Below, one piece after another: positions 21,554 to 33,000 of a DNA stretch of 64,000 nt. Position numbers and translations under genes: made by a program. Position 1 is the first letter of the stretch. The number at the start of each line of letters is the position of its first letter. This DNA is from Craterostigma plantagineum. Taxonomy: Eukaryota; Streptophyta; Magnoliopsida; Lamiales; Linderniaceae. The notes beneath the pieces were generated by a model. That model worked only from the letters and a program-made list of their open reading frames with translations. It was not told the DNA's origin and searched no databases. Where the stretch lies: the NCBI GenBank assembly GCA_027422505.1, contig JAPQWV010000677.1:62001-126000 (forward strand), in the 5' to 3' direction.

Positions 21554-22938
21554 ATGGCATCGTCATCGCGTAACACAACCCGAGTGCAATTTGGTTATAC
21601 GTTTACGTCCTGAAGATATGTTCAGGGAATCGGCCACAACGACGCTGAGGAGAACGAGACACCGGCATCGGCGGCGACGGACGAGGGACTGAGCAGACTT
21701 CTACGGTGACGACGAAAAGGAAGCACCATCCACGTGGTCGGTCTAAAGTATCGAATTTTTTCGACTTAGAATTACGAAAAGATAATCCCGATCTTGGAAC
21801 GACTAATTGTAAAATGTGTCGTCGTCCATACCAAATTTACTACTTCCCCTAATCAAGGTGGGACGGGTTCAATGAAATGAGAAGGTTGATAATTTCGACA
21901 AGGTTATGCTAGAAGCAATAAGAATCGAACCTGTACAACAACATTAAACCTTAGTACAATTACTAGGAACATTTATAGGAATTGGTGAAATTCGTAGAAC
22001 TTTGCAAAGAACCCTTTTTCATTGCGGAAAATGAATTGTTTATCGAATTCACGAGTACGATACAAGCCAGATTCCATAATGTAGCTCGTAAAACCCTTGG
22101 GAATAAGTTTTAGAAAGTTTTTCAAGAATACTATTCTACTAAATTGGTCATTTGTCCAACATATGATGTAGGACTAGTTTGACTACCGACATTTGGACAA
22201 ATGTAACGTCGGAATCTTATCTACTGGCAACCGACTAATGAAACGTGAATGATACAAAAGCATATTCTTTCACTAGGTCCCCTAGATTCACCACACAAGA
22301 CACACTATATCTATGTATCACTGAAAATCGTGAAAAAAATACCAAATTCAGGATAAGATTATGTCTATCAACTTAGATAATGCACTAACAATGTAGCGAC
22401 AGAAATCCTTCGAAGAAATCTTATGTTACCCTTAGATGGTCGACTGGTACATGATAGATGTGCTTTCCACATAATTAGCTTATGTGTGATATGCGTTTTC
22501 GATGAAATCTTGGGAGATATTGTTGAAAATTTTTAAGATCATAGTAAAACAACTACGCAAACGATGTTTCAGAGATTCGTGGAAGCAAACCGTTCGTACG
22601 GCCGGACTTCTGTAAAAGAAGTTCGGTGCAACTCCATATATCACCTTCCTAGCACTTTTATGAAACTACAAGGATTTAATGACGTTGTATTGGAACAACT
22701 ACTCCAATGGTCAAGAGTTAAAAGAACTCAATTGGGATATTTCGGTCATGTCATTACTTGATATATCAAGGAGACAACAGAAACATTTTTGAGGGTTAAT
22801 TATCCGACATCTCCGTTGTTTATTACCGAACCTCTTATCCATTTCCTACAAGATCGCTGAATTTCGAATTAATCTATAGTTAGGTAATTTCGTCGAAAAT
22901 ATGGAAATGAAGCTCAAGAAATATTGGGATCAAATCCT
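21554..22938 (+). pseudogene. hAT-family transposase relic, copy 1
   Basis: Starts ATGGCATCGTC at 21554. A BED-type zinc finger lies near 21700-21850 (SKVSNLFDLELRKDNPDLGT, then CKMCRRPY). Then come TDIWTNVTSESYLLAT (from about 22185), a LNLDNA-like block near 22370, and a CNSIYHLPSTFMKLQG block in the frame 22564-22761, matching the RWNSTYxML region of plant hAT transposases. The last recognisable piece reads LKKYWDQIL at about 22910-22938, where a copia LTR is inserted. Many stops and frameshifts. The C-terminal dimerisation domain is missing. Confidence 0.75.
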
Positions 22939-23255
22939 AGACATGAATTCTAAGGAAATCGATTAGAATTATTGAAATATGAATTTTGATCGAAAACCTT
23001 CACTTGGAGAACACGAGAGAGAATTCCTTTAGTGTGAGAAAGTTTTGTTGTTTCTCTCTCTAGAATTGAATTCGGCAGCCTTTCGGATTGATTCTCTAAT
23101 TTTCTGTATATTTCTCAATGTGTGTACAACTATTTATACCAAACAAACTTGGTATAAATATCAAACTAGTCATACTCTAAGGACTATTATACATAAAGCC
23201 CCTAATTACAAGGACAACTAATGAAATCAAGTACAATTAAAATTGATACTCTACA
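22939..23255 (-). mobile_element. Copia-type LTR after the accessory ORF, copy 1 (outer end deleted)
   Basis: Minus strand: starts TGTAGAGTATC at 23255, right after a polypurine tract AAATGGGGAGCT. A TATA box (TATAAATA) lies near 23139-23146. In copy 1 the last 33 bp of the LTR (present at 38647-38679) are missing, deleted between two AATCCT repeats. The complete copy-2 version is 351 bp. Inserted into the hAT transposase at the KYW codons. Confidence 0.7.
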
Positions 23256-24204
23256 AGCTCCCCATTTGTGCTTGATTGCCCTTCCGCTCCATTTGTCCTC
23301 GTCGGGCATAGTACGACCTGCGCAAGCCCAGTGCATGCTCATAATTCTTGAGCGTTTCCCTCAATTTCAGGATCTTCTTGATGTCATCTAGCAATTCCAT
23401 CAGAAGCGGCTGTTCTCTCATGAACCGATGTATTCTCCGCATCGTCTCTCGGTTGATTTCTTCCAACCTTTGCTCTATATTCCTTCTGATGACCTTGAGC
23501 GTTCCGTCGCAAAACTTATGAATCTCAGTCTTCAGCATCAACCTAGTATTCTTGATGATTGGATTGTGGTAGGTGATGCCTAGAACTGAGCTGATGTGCA
23601 CATGATTGCTTGGAAGCCCTTCAATCTCAGGTCCTTTGTTGAGCAGTTCGGTCATGTTGACCTTCTTCATGTTGCTCTCCAGAGCCATCTGAAGGTCATG
23701 TGCAGCGTACTTGACTTGGCGCATCATGAACCGGTAGAGCCCCTCGAGACCTTCTTTCTTGATGAAGCCTTGAGGACCTTTGTACTTCTCCACGTACAGC
23801 TGATAGAGGTTGTATACCTCGTCGGCAAGGAGGTATGGTAGATCGCTCTCACTTACTTCCTCTCGGGTTCTGTCCACTCGCTCGATAACGTAGGTTGGGG
23901 TTGGAAGACCTCTTTTGGCACAATAGACGCTGAGAAGCTGGCAGATAGAAGATAGACTCTGATAATAATTCCTTGCTTGCGCTTTAGTCATCTTCATCCT
24001 TACATCAGGTCCAAGTTGATTCAGCATCCAGACGTAGATCATCCTATTCTGCTGATCCCAGTGAGAGATCCCTCTTAGCTCAAACTCGTTCGACTTCTTG
24101 ACCCTGTCTGGTGACCTCCAGATGTGTTCACGAACTTCTTCAAGGAAGGGGATTTCAATTTTGATGTTCTCCCATGGCGTGTCGATCCGAACGGTCCCAG
24201 GCAT
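23251..24204 (-). CDS. C-terminal open part (317 codons) of a retroelement accessory protein, copy 1
   Basis: Intact frame from ATG 24204 to the TAG at 23251-23253. The predicted protein is identical to that of copy 2 (38993-39946) although the DNA has at least one silent change. It is mainly helical and charged: an N-terminal IEIPFLEEVREHIWRSP, a middle LGPDVRMKMTKAQARNYY and LLADEVYNLYQLYVEKYKG, and a C-terminal LLDDIKKILKLRETLKNYEH. No cysteine knuckle, protease or polymerase motif. It lies downstream of copia RNase H in sense orientation and ends exactly on the LTR: its TAG stop is formed by LTR bases 3-5. It is in frame with the 270-codon region upstream across one TGA, so the ATG may not be the true start. 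I do not recognise a function. Confidence 0.55.
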   Translation of the reverse strand: MPGTVRIDTPWENIKIEIPFLEEVREHIWRSPDRVKKSNEFELRGISHWDQQNRMIYVWMLNQLGPDVRMKMTKAQARNYYQSLSSICQLLSVYCAKRGLPTPTYVIERVDRTREEVSESDLPYLLADEVYNLYQLYVEKYKGPQGFIKKEGLEGLYRFMMRQVKYAAHDLQMALESNMKKVNMTELLNKGPEIEGLPSNHVHISSVLGITYHNPIIKNTRLMLKTEIHKFCDGTLKVIRRNIEQRLEEINRETMRRIHRFMREQPLLMELLDDIKKILKLRETLKNYEHALGLRRSYYARRGQMERKGNQAQMGSL

Positions 24205-26742
24205 CTGTCTTATGGGGGAAACCGCTCATTGCGCGATCAACTCTGGTAGCCTTGGGATATCTTGCTGGTAATCTTCACCTTCCTGAAGTTCTTTATCTTC
24301 TATGAGCACAAGGTCTACCGAGGCTTGTTGTAGGAAGTGTCGAACGTTCTGAAGCCATTGTCTTTGATGTACGTCGGGCATGGAATGGGTCATCCACTGT
24401 CCTTCGAATATGTATTTGTCTAGGACATCGTGTGGGTTGACGCCATGTCCTGATGGTCCGGGTTGGTCTGGAGCAGTTGAGGGAGGTCGCCTGAGTCCGC
24501 GCTAGGGCGACGAGCATGGCAGCACTTGCTTCTTCTTCCGGAAGCAAGGGGCTTGAGAAGATTGGTGGTGTGGGCGGAGGCGTCCTTAATTGAAAGGTTG
24601 GTGGGTCGATGTGGGTTTGGGTTTGAGTGGTGCGGCGCGTGGTGATGGTTGTTTGGGTAGTGGGTTGTGAGGTTCCAGCGACTCCTTTACTTGTCTGAAT
24701 CGCGCCAGGGTTCTGTCTCTGATCCCTTGTGATAATCCTTAGCCTCTTCTCCCCCTCAGGACGGCCCTGATCGTCTGGGTCGTCATGTCGGCGTTTGGAG
24801 TGGGAGCCTTGGCCGTGGCACGTTTGGGATGGGTCAAGACGATCAACGAGACGACGGAAGAGATCTTCTTCTTTCGGCATTCGTGTGGTCAATTCCAACA
24901 GCCTGGTGACCAATATTGAGTGGAGTTCGCTGATGGGTACCGTGGCGGGATTTATTAGGTTGTGGGTGAGGATGGGTGTTGGGATTTGTGAGAGTATTAT
25001 GGGTTGAGTGGGTGTGAGGATGGGTTGTGATGAAGACGGCTCCGAGACGGGTGCTTTTCCACGATCTTGGCAGGATGTCTCGATGGCATTGCGCACGCTC
25101 TCCATTTTGTTTTCAAAATTCTTCAGCGCATTAGCGAGAACGGCCTAAAGTCTTGCTTTAATCACGTACGGAGCGGACACCTCCGTTGTAGATGGTCCAG
25201 GACGACTGATGTCGCCTGTTATCAACCCTTGAGCTAACACCGGCTCCTCGGTTGGCTCGCAGTCACTTGAGGTTGTGACTGTTGGAGACTTCCACCCAAT
25301 CCTTGAGCCGAATCTTGAAGATTCTCCTCTATGGGTGTTTCGACAGGTTCTGATTGAACCTGTGAACCAGACACCGGTATGTTGTGCAGCAGCTCAGGAT
25401 TGAGCGAAGGAGTGTCCGCAGCAGTTGACGGTACGATCGGCGCGATGTCTGGTGCGGTGGTGACGGCGGTGAAGATGGACTCACGTGATATACTTAGTCA
25501 TCTCGGAGTCCTTCTTATCAACTGAATCTCCTCATCTGACTCCGTGTCTGATGGGGTAGCCGTGTGAGGTGAGAGTCCTCGTGCTGCATCCTTACTGGCT
25601 GGTTCCGTCACCAGAGGCTCGATAGGTTGTATTGTTGAAATGAGAGCCTCTATTTCTGGCGTAGTAGCTAGCGGTGGTGAGATGTGCCCCGTTTCTATAT
25701 CTGGCTGTGCTGCTAGAATACCTTCCTCAATAGGTTCTTCGAGCACGCCGACAATGATGGCCACTTCAGTACCAAGTGGTACTTGTGGAGCTTCGAGTTC
25801 CAACTCTTGAGCCACGGCATCTAGTAGCGTGGACTCAACGTCTGGCACTATCTCCTCATGAGTTGGGGGCTCCACTCTAGTTCCTGAGCCACTTCAATCA
25901 TCGTATCTTCAGGACTAGATGGGGGCTGTTGTTGGGGAGATATTCATCTCCCGCGGGGTCGGCGAGACGTAGCAGCTCCAGCAGAATGCCCATTGATGGC
26001 TGAGTTAGGTCCGCGAGCCTGGGGTTGTAGAAGAACTTGAGCTTAGGTGGCTGATAGTTTCCTCCCGGAAGCAGGCGAGGAATATTCTGCTCGTACATCT
26101 CCATTTGTTGTCGGATGATGACGGAGAACCATCTCGCATACGGCACATTTTTGGACCGTTTGTTCTCTTTCTATCTGATCTGCTTGCGAGGTCGTTCCAG
26201 ATCAGTTGAGCGAAATCGTAATTCTGCGAGAACGTTACTCCGTGAAATATCCGGAGGATGTGGCCGTTGCCTTTGTCGAAGCCTGCATGCTTCGGGGACA
26301 AACACTTATTGATTATGCCAAAAGTGTCTTCCACGGATGGGGAATCCCGTTGCTCTGCATCTGAGCTAGCTTGGTGAGCGGCGGACGGTACCCCATCTGG
26401 AGGAAATCATGCACCGTTTCTTCATCTGATGGGAGGGGGTCGTAATTTTGACTGTGAGGGAGGTCGAGCAGAACTGAGTTTATTCTTGCTCATACAGATG
26501 TACCTCGTCCCTACAACTGTAGTGAAGTGATACGCCCCGTTCATGATGAGGCTCTTGATCATTCCCCAAAACTGCTGGAGGTAGACCATCGGTACCGAGG
26601 CCGTCACGGTAAGAGCATGCCACAGTGGATGGCCTTGCGGTATGGACACGACGATGTCGTCTGGACACCGCAAGGTGGTCAGATCCAGTTGGAAGTTCGT
26701 GTCGTGGGCGTTAAGGTACATGGTCTTCTCGTATATATGGTT
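24205..26742 (-). pseudogene. N-terminal and central parts of the accessory ORF, copy 1
   Basis: Reading leftward: 26721-26422 encodes LRCPDDIVVSIPQGHPLWHA and VPMVYLQQFWGMI. 26334-26005 and 26146-25898 encode FGIINKCLSPKHAGFD and ARWFSVIIRQQMEMYEQNIP. Then come acidic Pro/Glu/Gln-rich blocks (25875-25498 and 25105-24293) rich in TPTQP and SEPSSSQP. The PVVYLQQFW...FNRCL...H architecture resembles a large ORF found 3' of RNase H in some plant copia elements (from memory, notably Asteraceae). Frameshifted in several places, including one near 24485 that copy 2 lacks. A splice-acceptor-like TATTTCAG precedes the region near 26764 on the minus strand. Confidence 0.55.
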
Positions 26743-28890
26743 CTAGGTAGGGTAATGATCCATCTGAAATACATATTCAAATCATTAGCTAGATTAAAAT
26801 TTAGTCGAAGTTCGAATTTATCAGACCATAATGATGAAGCTATTTATAACATGTTTGATAAAATTGTAATGGAAATTTCAATGCACATATAGGTCATATA
26901 GACTGAATTTTTGAAGAAATAATTTTATTTTCGACATATGCATGTAAGTTCAACGAAATTGGTCGAAAATTTTGCTAAGTGTTAAAGTACTATTTACTCC
27001 GTGCTTTTTATCGCTCGAGACATGAAATTCTCAATTGAATTGCCTAAATGTGATTTCGAACTAAATATTTGCGCTCGAAAATTTTATTCGCTAATGATAG
27101 CTACAGTTTCAGAAAAGTGTTTGAACTTGAGTTGTGGTACCGTAGCCGAGAAATTTTACGGTTGAGAAAATTTTCGTGTAAATTTACGATCGAGAAATTG
27201 GATTTCTATGTCACTTTACGATCGAAAAATTTTCGCGCGTGAATAAAATTTTTCGCTGTGAAAGTTAGTGAGCGAGAAAGATTTTCGATTTTAAAAAGGT
27301 TTTTCGCTGCGAAATTTTACGATCGAGAAAATTGTCAACGAGATACTCAGTCAACCATCGAGAAAATTTTCGATCGATCAATTAATCGCTGCGCGCTTTT
27401 ACGATCTTTCGACCGAGAACAAAATTGAAATCGAAATTTTCGACAGTAAGTTTTTTGCGCTCGAAAATTAGAAGAAATTGCATGTATTTTATCTATTCAG
27501 TTCAGTAATCTTTTTGCTCGTATAAAATCAAAAATTAATTTCTCGATCGTAATTATTTTTCCATCAGCATTATTATGTTAACGATCAAAAAGAAATTTAG
27601 CGATCGAAAATCTTTTACGATGCAAACAGTAAATCAATCAAATTGAAATTCAGGTAACACTGTTTGCGATCGAGAAAGTTCTCCGACGCCTTTAAAAACT
27701 TGAAAACCCAGTTTTAGTCGAACTCAAAATCAACTTTTAAGAACGCACATAATCGAAACGGGCTGATTAGACGCTTATTCGACGCTTGAAATTCAAGGCC
27801 CATTATTGTTTGCGATCGAAGAATCTGCGATCGAGAAACTTGGTTCCTGTTTTGATTTTCGCTCGAGAAATTAAAGCAAAAATTTCCATTTGGTCCCAAG
27901 TTAATTTTCGATCGATAATTTTTGATTGGAAACTACAAATTTAGCCCAAATTTTTTATTAAAAAATTTCAATATATTTCAAACAGACCCTAAGTTTAAGT
28001 TTTCAACCACATAATTGCTCCCCCTAGATATGAAAATAAATGCAGTTAACTCCCTGAAATTTCGAATGATGACATCTGGCCAGATTTTGCGAATCTGCAA
28101 AACTTTAGAGCAAAATGTTCGAGAATGATTAGAGTTAATTATGGAAGCAATACTTGTTTTAGTGATGCTCCCCCTTCATAAGAACAATTGGTTAAATTCC
28201 AAAAACCATAGAAAGATGTTAGCGATCAAAAATTTAATCAACCTACAAGTTTTATGCCAAACACTCCAAGTTTTGAAGAATTATTGACCTCCACATTGTT
28301 TCTGCATCACTTAGAGGAAGATCATTAAAATTATCTGGAGCTTTTAAGGCATATGTTTGTAAGTGTTCCCCCTCAAACAATGCAACAAAATTTGAGATAC
28401 GCGAATTCAACACATTTTAGCCTAGATGCATGTTCCCCCTATACATGTAACTTCCATTGTCGCGCGAGGGTATGAGTAAAAACAGATAATCGCATTTAAA
28501 CAAGTCAATGCATATGAAATATAAAATTTCATTTCAAAATATGCGATGTTTTTTTTTTATAGTGAAATAAATTTTCAGAAAAAAATATCATATATATATA
28601 TATATATTTCATATGCATATTAATATTATTAATAGTATGGGGTCAGATTATTTTGCTACGATCACTGTCACGCCTAAAATTTCACAAGACACTTGAAAAT
28701 ATCACATACCGTCAAGTCATGTCGTCAAACTAAAGAGTCCTAAGTTCATAGAGTGGTCCATTTCGACAACTCTCACTGGGTTCACTCTAGCACTCGATTA
28801 TTTTTACCTTGGGATGATGATATTTATATCACTCTAGTCAACACAAGCAATCCTAAGTCAATTTACCTGTGATCGAGACGTTTTTAATCA
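26743..28890 (-). repeat. Non-coding region between accessory ORF and pol, copy 1
   Basis: A+T-rich, without plausible genes. 27120-27910 holds the CGATCG motif cluster. 28010-28450 has several CTCCCCCT tracts (28020, 28166, 28368, 28434) that would be purine tracts on the copia sense strand. 28590-28606 is a short (TA)n. 28635-28890 contains TGTCACGCCTAAAATTTCAC, which looks like a gypsy LTR start, but no matching end was found. From about 26960 on it is repeated inverted at 322-2626. It may be an old LTR; I could not fix its ends. Confidence 0.5.
27120..27910. repeat. CGATCG motif cluster, copy 1
   Basis: About eleven CGATCG palindromes in under 0.8 kb, usually ACGATCGAGAAATT or GCGATCGAAAATC, for example near 27188, 27229, 27320, 27371, 27543, 27600, 27667, 27813, 27827 and 27905. 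By chance well under one would be expected. Matches 1330-2590 (inverted) and 42890-43660. Confidence 0.65.
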
Positions 28891-29946
28891 TTTCACCTTT
28901 GCAAAAGATCGTCGATATGGAATCATAGAGACTGTGAAAGGTTTTAATTTGGCTCTGACTAAGAAGGGCATGATAGATTTTGGAATTGTGGACTAAGGAT
29001 CTTCTTCTTTTCTTCGTCGTTCTCCTCTTTTTTGCCGTTTTTCTTCCTATTGTTTATCTTTCTCATCCTTCAACGATTTTTCGCAGTTGTGGAATTCGAA
29101 CCCAAGGCCGCACTTCTCTTCTCGTTGTCTCGATATAAGACTGGATTATCGTTGGAGAAGTTCACTTCGTGGTGCTCCTCTTTCCAGCCGTTCTGACGAG
29201 TGTACGAGATTATCGACGGAGAAGTTCACATCAAGATTTGTGCGTTGAGCATTCCTCGTGTATGTTTTCCACCTTCTTTTGTCTTTTTTTTTCATTTTCT
29301 CCCCCTCCTTTTCTCGATTGAATATCCCATCGAAGATTTAGTTGTTCGGTTGAAGGCTCAAAGGATTTTCAAGTGAAGAAAAGGATATCGGAGAAGGCTC
29401 AAAAGGATGACTAAAGGCTATATTAAAGAATGGAAATTTTCTATATGTAAGGCCAAGTGAGGAATTTCCTAAGTGCTCTAATCATTTTCCTAAGGATCTA
29501 ATGAACGGTGACTATGAAGCCAAGAAGCACTAGTTAAGACAAGCAATTGATGTGTGACGCGCTCAAGAATAAATCAATAGAAAGGAAAAATAATAGGCCA
29601 GAATCCTCACTTATGCAAAGTGCCTTTGTGTCTAGTGGAGCAAACTAAATGAGCTTTAGACACAAGAATGCGACTTAGACTGACAAAATTAAGCAAGTAA
29701 TCAGTCGCATGCAAGGGAAATCTAATTGTGACATAGATCGAGCATCCTAAAGATTTCTTCATTCCCCTATATTATATGTATATGTATAGTTTATTATTAT
29801 ATTTTTATTTTGTTTATTTGTTATTTATTTTAGTAATTTTATTATCACGCAAGATAAGATAAAAAAGCATGGAAAATACATAGAATTGAGCATGTGATAG
29901 CACAGAAGATCAGGTAATGCACATATCACGGAAGATTCAACATGCC
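28891..29946. other. Non-coding stretch, copy 1
   Basis: No gene seen. It contains a pyrimidine-rich tract (29268-29322), a repeated GGAGAAGTTCAC element (29153-29230), and A+T-rich DNA next to the RNase H stop. The matching part of copy 2 gives a 115-codon frame (44720-45067) that is disrupted here, which argues against coding. Confidence 0.5.
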
Positions 29947-30566
29947 TCATTTTCCGACAAGGAATTTGAATCGTTTTTCATCCAATGCCTTGGTGAAAAT
30001 GTCGGCTAGTTGATATCCCGTGTTCACAAAGTACATATCAATGGTGCCTTTTTCTACGTGATCTTTGATAAAGTGATATCTAATGTCTATGTGTTCCGTG
30101 CGTGAATGGTGAACAGGATTGCACGTAATTGCGATGGCACTTTGGCTATCACTATATATGGGTATGTTATTCAAATTGTACCCATAATCGCGAAGCTGAG
30201 TCCGCATCCATAGCATCTGGGAGCAACAGCCGGCGGCTGCGACGTATTCAGCTTCAGCCGTCGAAGTTTAGATGCAATTTTGCTTTTTGGAAGACCGACT
30301 AGCTTTTCGCCTAGAAATTCAGCGCCACCGGAGGTGCTTTTCCTGTCCATTCGGCAACCTGCATAATCAGCGTCAGTGTAGCCAATAAGTTTGAAGTTCG
30401 TACCTTTAGGATACCATAGTCCTAAGGTAGTCGTGCCCTTAAGGTAGCGAAAAATACGCTCCACCGCGAGCATGTGGGATTCTTTGGGATCGGCTTGGAA
30501 GCGGGCACAAACAAGTGGCAAACATGAAATCGGACCGACTAGAAGTGAGGTAGAGAAGAGATCCAA
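29947..30566 (-). pseudogene. Copia RNase H and RT tail, copy 1
   Basis: Frame 30216-29947 reads IYSDSQSAIAI, HSRTEHIDIRYHFIKDH and ADIFTKALDEKRFKFL, the end of a plant copia polyprotein. Frame 30566-30171 supplies AVERIFRYLKGTTTLGLW and YTDADYAGCRMDRKSTSGG. Together these span the RT-RNase H boundary through the C-terminus. A frameshift and a small change near 30270 separate the two parts. Confidence 0.85.
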
Positions 30567-31564
30567 TTATGCTGCGATAGAGTGTGATGTCGATCGATTT
30601 TCCTGTGGGATCGGCATCCAACTTGCAACTTGTTGACATGGGAGTGCTGAGATGCTTGCTCTGATCTTGATGGAACCTTTTCAGGATGTCCTTAATATAT
30701 TTTGTTTGACTGATAAATATCCCATCATCGAGCTGCCTAACTTGAAGTCCTAGGAAAAATTGCATCTCTCCCATGTGGCTCATTTCGAATTTACTCTTCA
30801 TGAGATCTCCAAACTTCTTGCAAAGCCGTGGATTTGTTGAACCGAAAATGATGTCGTCGACGTAAACTTGAACGACCATCAGATCCTTGTCTTGCCATTT
30901 GATGAAGAGGGTCGTATCGATTGTTCCTCGAATAAATCCAGTCATTACGAGAAAGTCACTTAGGACATCATACCAAGCACGTGGGGGCTTGTTTTAGACC
31001 GTAGAGAGCTTTATCCAATCGATAGACGTGATCGGATGTTCTTGATGAAGCCGTCTGGCTGACCGACATAGACTTCTTTGAGTACGCCGTTGAGAAAGAC
31101 GGTTTTAACGTCCATTAGACCTTGAAGGCTTTATGAGCCGCGTAAGCCAATAAGAGACGAATGGCTTCAATTCGGGCAACAGGAGCATACGTGTCGTAGT
31201 CAATGCCTTCCTTTTGGGTTGTGTCCCTTAGCAACAAATCGTGCCTTGTTCCTGATCACTTCGCCATCTTCATTCTTTTTATTCGTAAATACCCATTTTG
31301 TTCCAATGATAGTTTTTCCATGCGGGCGGGGTACTTCGACACTTGAAGACGTTCGAATTGGTTGATTTCCTCTTGCATTGCAATAATCCAATCCGGGTCT
31401 TGTAGTGTGTCTGCTACCCTACTGGGCTCATTTTGGCTTAAGAAACAGCTAAAAAGACTGTGTTGATGTCGTGTCCTTACTCTGCTTGAAGGATCGGCAA
31501 TTATTTGATCAACTGGGTGAGCTCTATCACTTGCGCTCATGTGGCAAAGCTGAAGATGATGCAT
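30439..31564 (-). pseudogene. SIRE/Maximus-like copia reverse transcriptase, copy 1
   Basis: Frame 30945-30439 holds the catalytic YVDD (bases 30853-30864) in VQVYVDDIIFGSTNP, the form usual for SIRE/Maximus copia, then FEMSHMGEMQFFLGLQV and YRSIIGSLLYLT. Upstream frames give [21 protein letters not shown] and the [17 protein letters not shown] start of RT. Breaks occur near 30970, 31125 and 31200-31330. Copy 2 is slightly better preserved here. Confidence 0.85.
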
Positions 31565-31907
31565 CAGCCAGTTGTGGATCTAGATTTCAAATGATCTCCG
31601 ATTGTTCATTAGTGTGAGGATCTGCACTGGGAGGGAGCGACTCTGATGATTCTTCCTCAACACTCACGGTAGGTTCTTCATTGTTTTGTGGCAAATCTGA
31701 ATCGGGTGAGGTAGTGACTGTTGAAGAGCTTCGTCTGGCGGTGATTGCTGAGTTGTTGCCATCTTCTGTCAGCTTTGTGCCAACACACCAGTGAATACGG
31801 GTTCTGAGATGTTGTTTTCAGAAGCCAACGAGTTGAGCACGGGTCCTGAACTGTTTTGTTCAGGAGCCATTTCGTTCACTTTGTGAAAAGTGATGTTGTA
31901 GCTTTCC

Positions 31908-32379
31908 TTAATCGTGGGGGTGGACTTGATGTATAGTCTGTACGCTTTTGATGTTGAAGAATACCGACGAAAGTTGCTTCGAATGCTTTAGGGTCGAACT
32001 TTGCACGTTGTTCTCTATCGTTCGCCACAAAGCACTTGCACCCGAAGACTTTAAAGAATGAGATGTATTTACAATTTCGTACAGAGTTTTGTTAAAGCGT
32101 TTGTGAACCACCGTCCTGTTTTGGGTAAAACAGGCGGTATTTACTGCTTCAGCCCAAAGAAAGTGTGGAAGGCCAGAATGGATCAGCATTGTACGAGCGG
32201 CTTCCACTAGAGTTCTATTTTTCCTTTCAACGGCCCCATTTTGTTGAGGTGTCTTGTCGCTGAGGATTGTTGACTTATTCCAAGCTTCTGATAAAACTCA
32301 CTAAGATATTGATTCTTGAACTCAGTGTCGTTGTCTGTTTTCGAGAACACCCTCACAAAGAACAGCCACAATACGAGCC
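31908..32379 (-). pseudogene. Copia integrase fragment, copy 1
   Basis: Reads KTDNDTEFKNQYL (32340-32300), KNRTLVEAARTMLIHSGLPH and FLWAEAVNTACFTQNRTV, the integrase core around the second Asp and the downstream Glu region. The stretch 31565-31907 between integrase and RT is degenerate linker. The HHCC domain, protease and gag are absent: the core begins directly next to an LTR/PBS-like junction near 32380, so about half of the polyprotein was deleted. Confidence 0.75.
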
Positions 32380-32674
32380 TGATATCTCAAGCCTCGGACA
32401 ACAAAATCAAAATCTGACAGGTGGATTTCAAGAGCCACGAGTTATGAACCCGCTGACCAAATTTCAGCCCAATCCGACAGTGGATGAGCCCGGAATGACC
32501 AGATCTCTAATGCTGCGCAAACGGTGACGAGATTACTTTTTCTCTCTATGAATTTTGTTCTCTTTAACCTCTCTACCAACAACCAATAATGATCTCACTA
32601 CTAATATATACAAGTAGACAAGTGCTCTTACGTTTTTGGGCCTTTCTCCACATAGCACGGGAGCGCAACCTAAC
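32380..32674 (-). mobile_element. Copia-type LTR, copy 1
   Basis: Minus strand: starts TGTTAGGTTGCGCTCCC at 32674 and ends near GAGATATCA at 32380, about 295 bp. A weak PBS-like ATATCAGGCTCG overlaps the end. It then joins integrase. Not similar to the LTR at 22939-23255. It may be the 5' LTR of the pol fragment after an internal deletion, or a separate insertion. The 32675-33000 stretch to its right shows no gene, only a 20-bp tandem duplication (ATCCAGATGTTC.TGAATTG). Confidence 0.5.
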
Positions 32675-33000
32675 AATTTGGGTATTGTTTTACTACGCCA
32701 TTAGATTCGAAATTATGTATCAATTCTTAACTCATAAACCGTAAGTGGTGTAATGCATGTGGTATGAAAGACCTAAAAATCAAGCGGAAATCCAGATGTT
32801 CATGAATTGATCCAGATGTTCGTGAATTGAGGTGATGAACAACTGTTACTAAATTAAAAACATTTGTTACTATGTCATGCTTTAACGGTACTAGCTGATT
32901 ATAGTTTGATAGATTGTGCTATATCGATAATAAATTGCTATTGTTACTGTGTAACGACTAACCGTTGGAGTATAAAAAATTGTACTAAGTTATAATTAAA

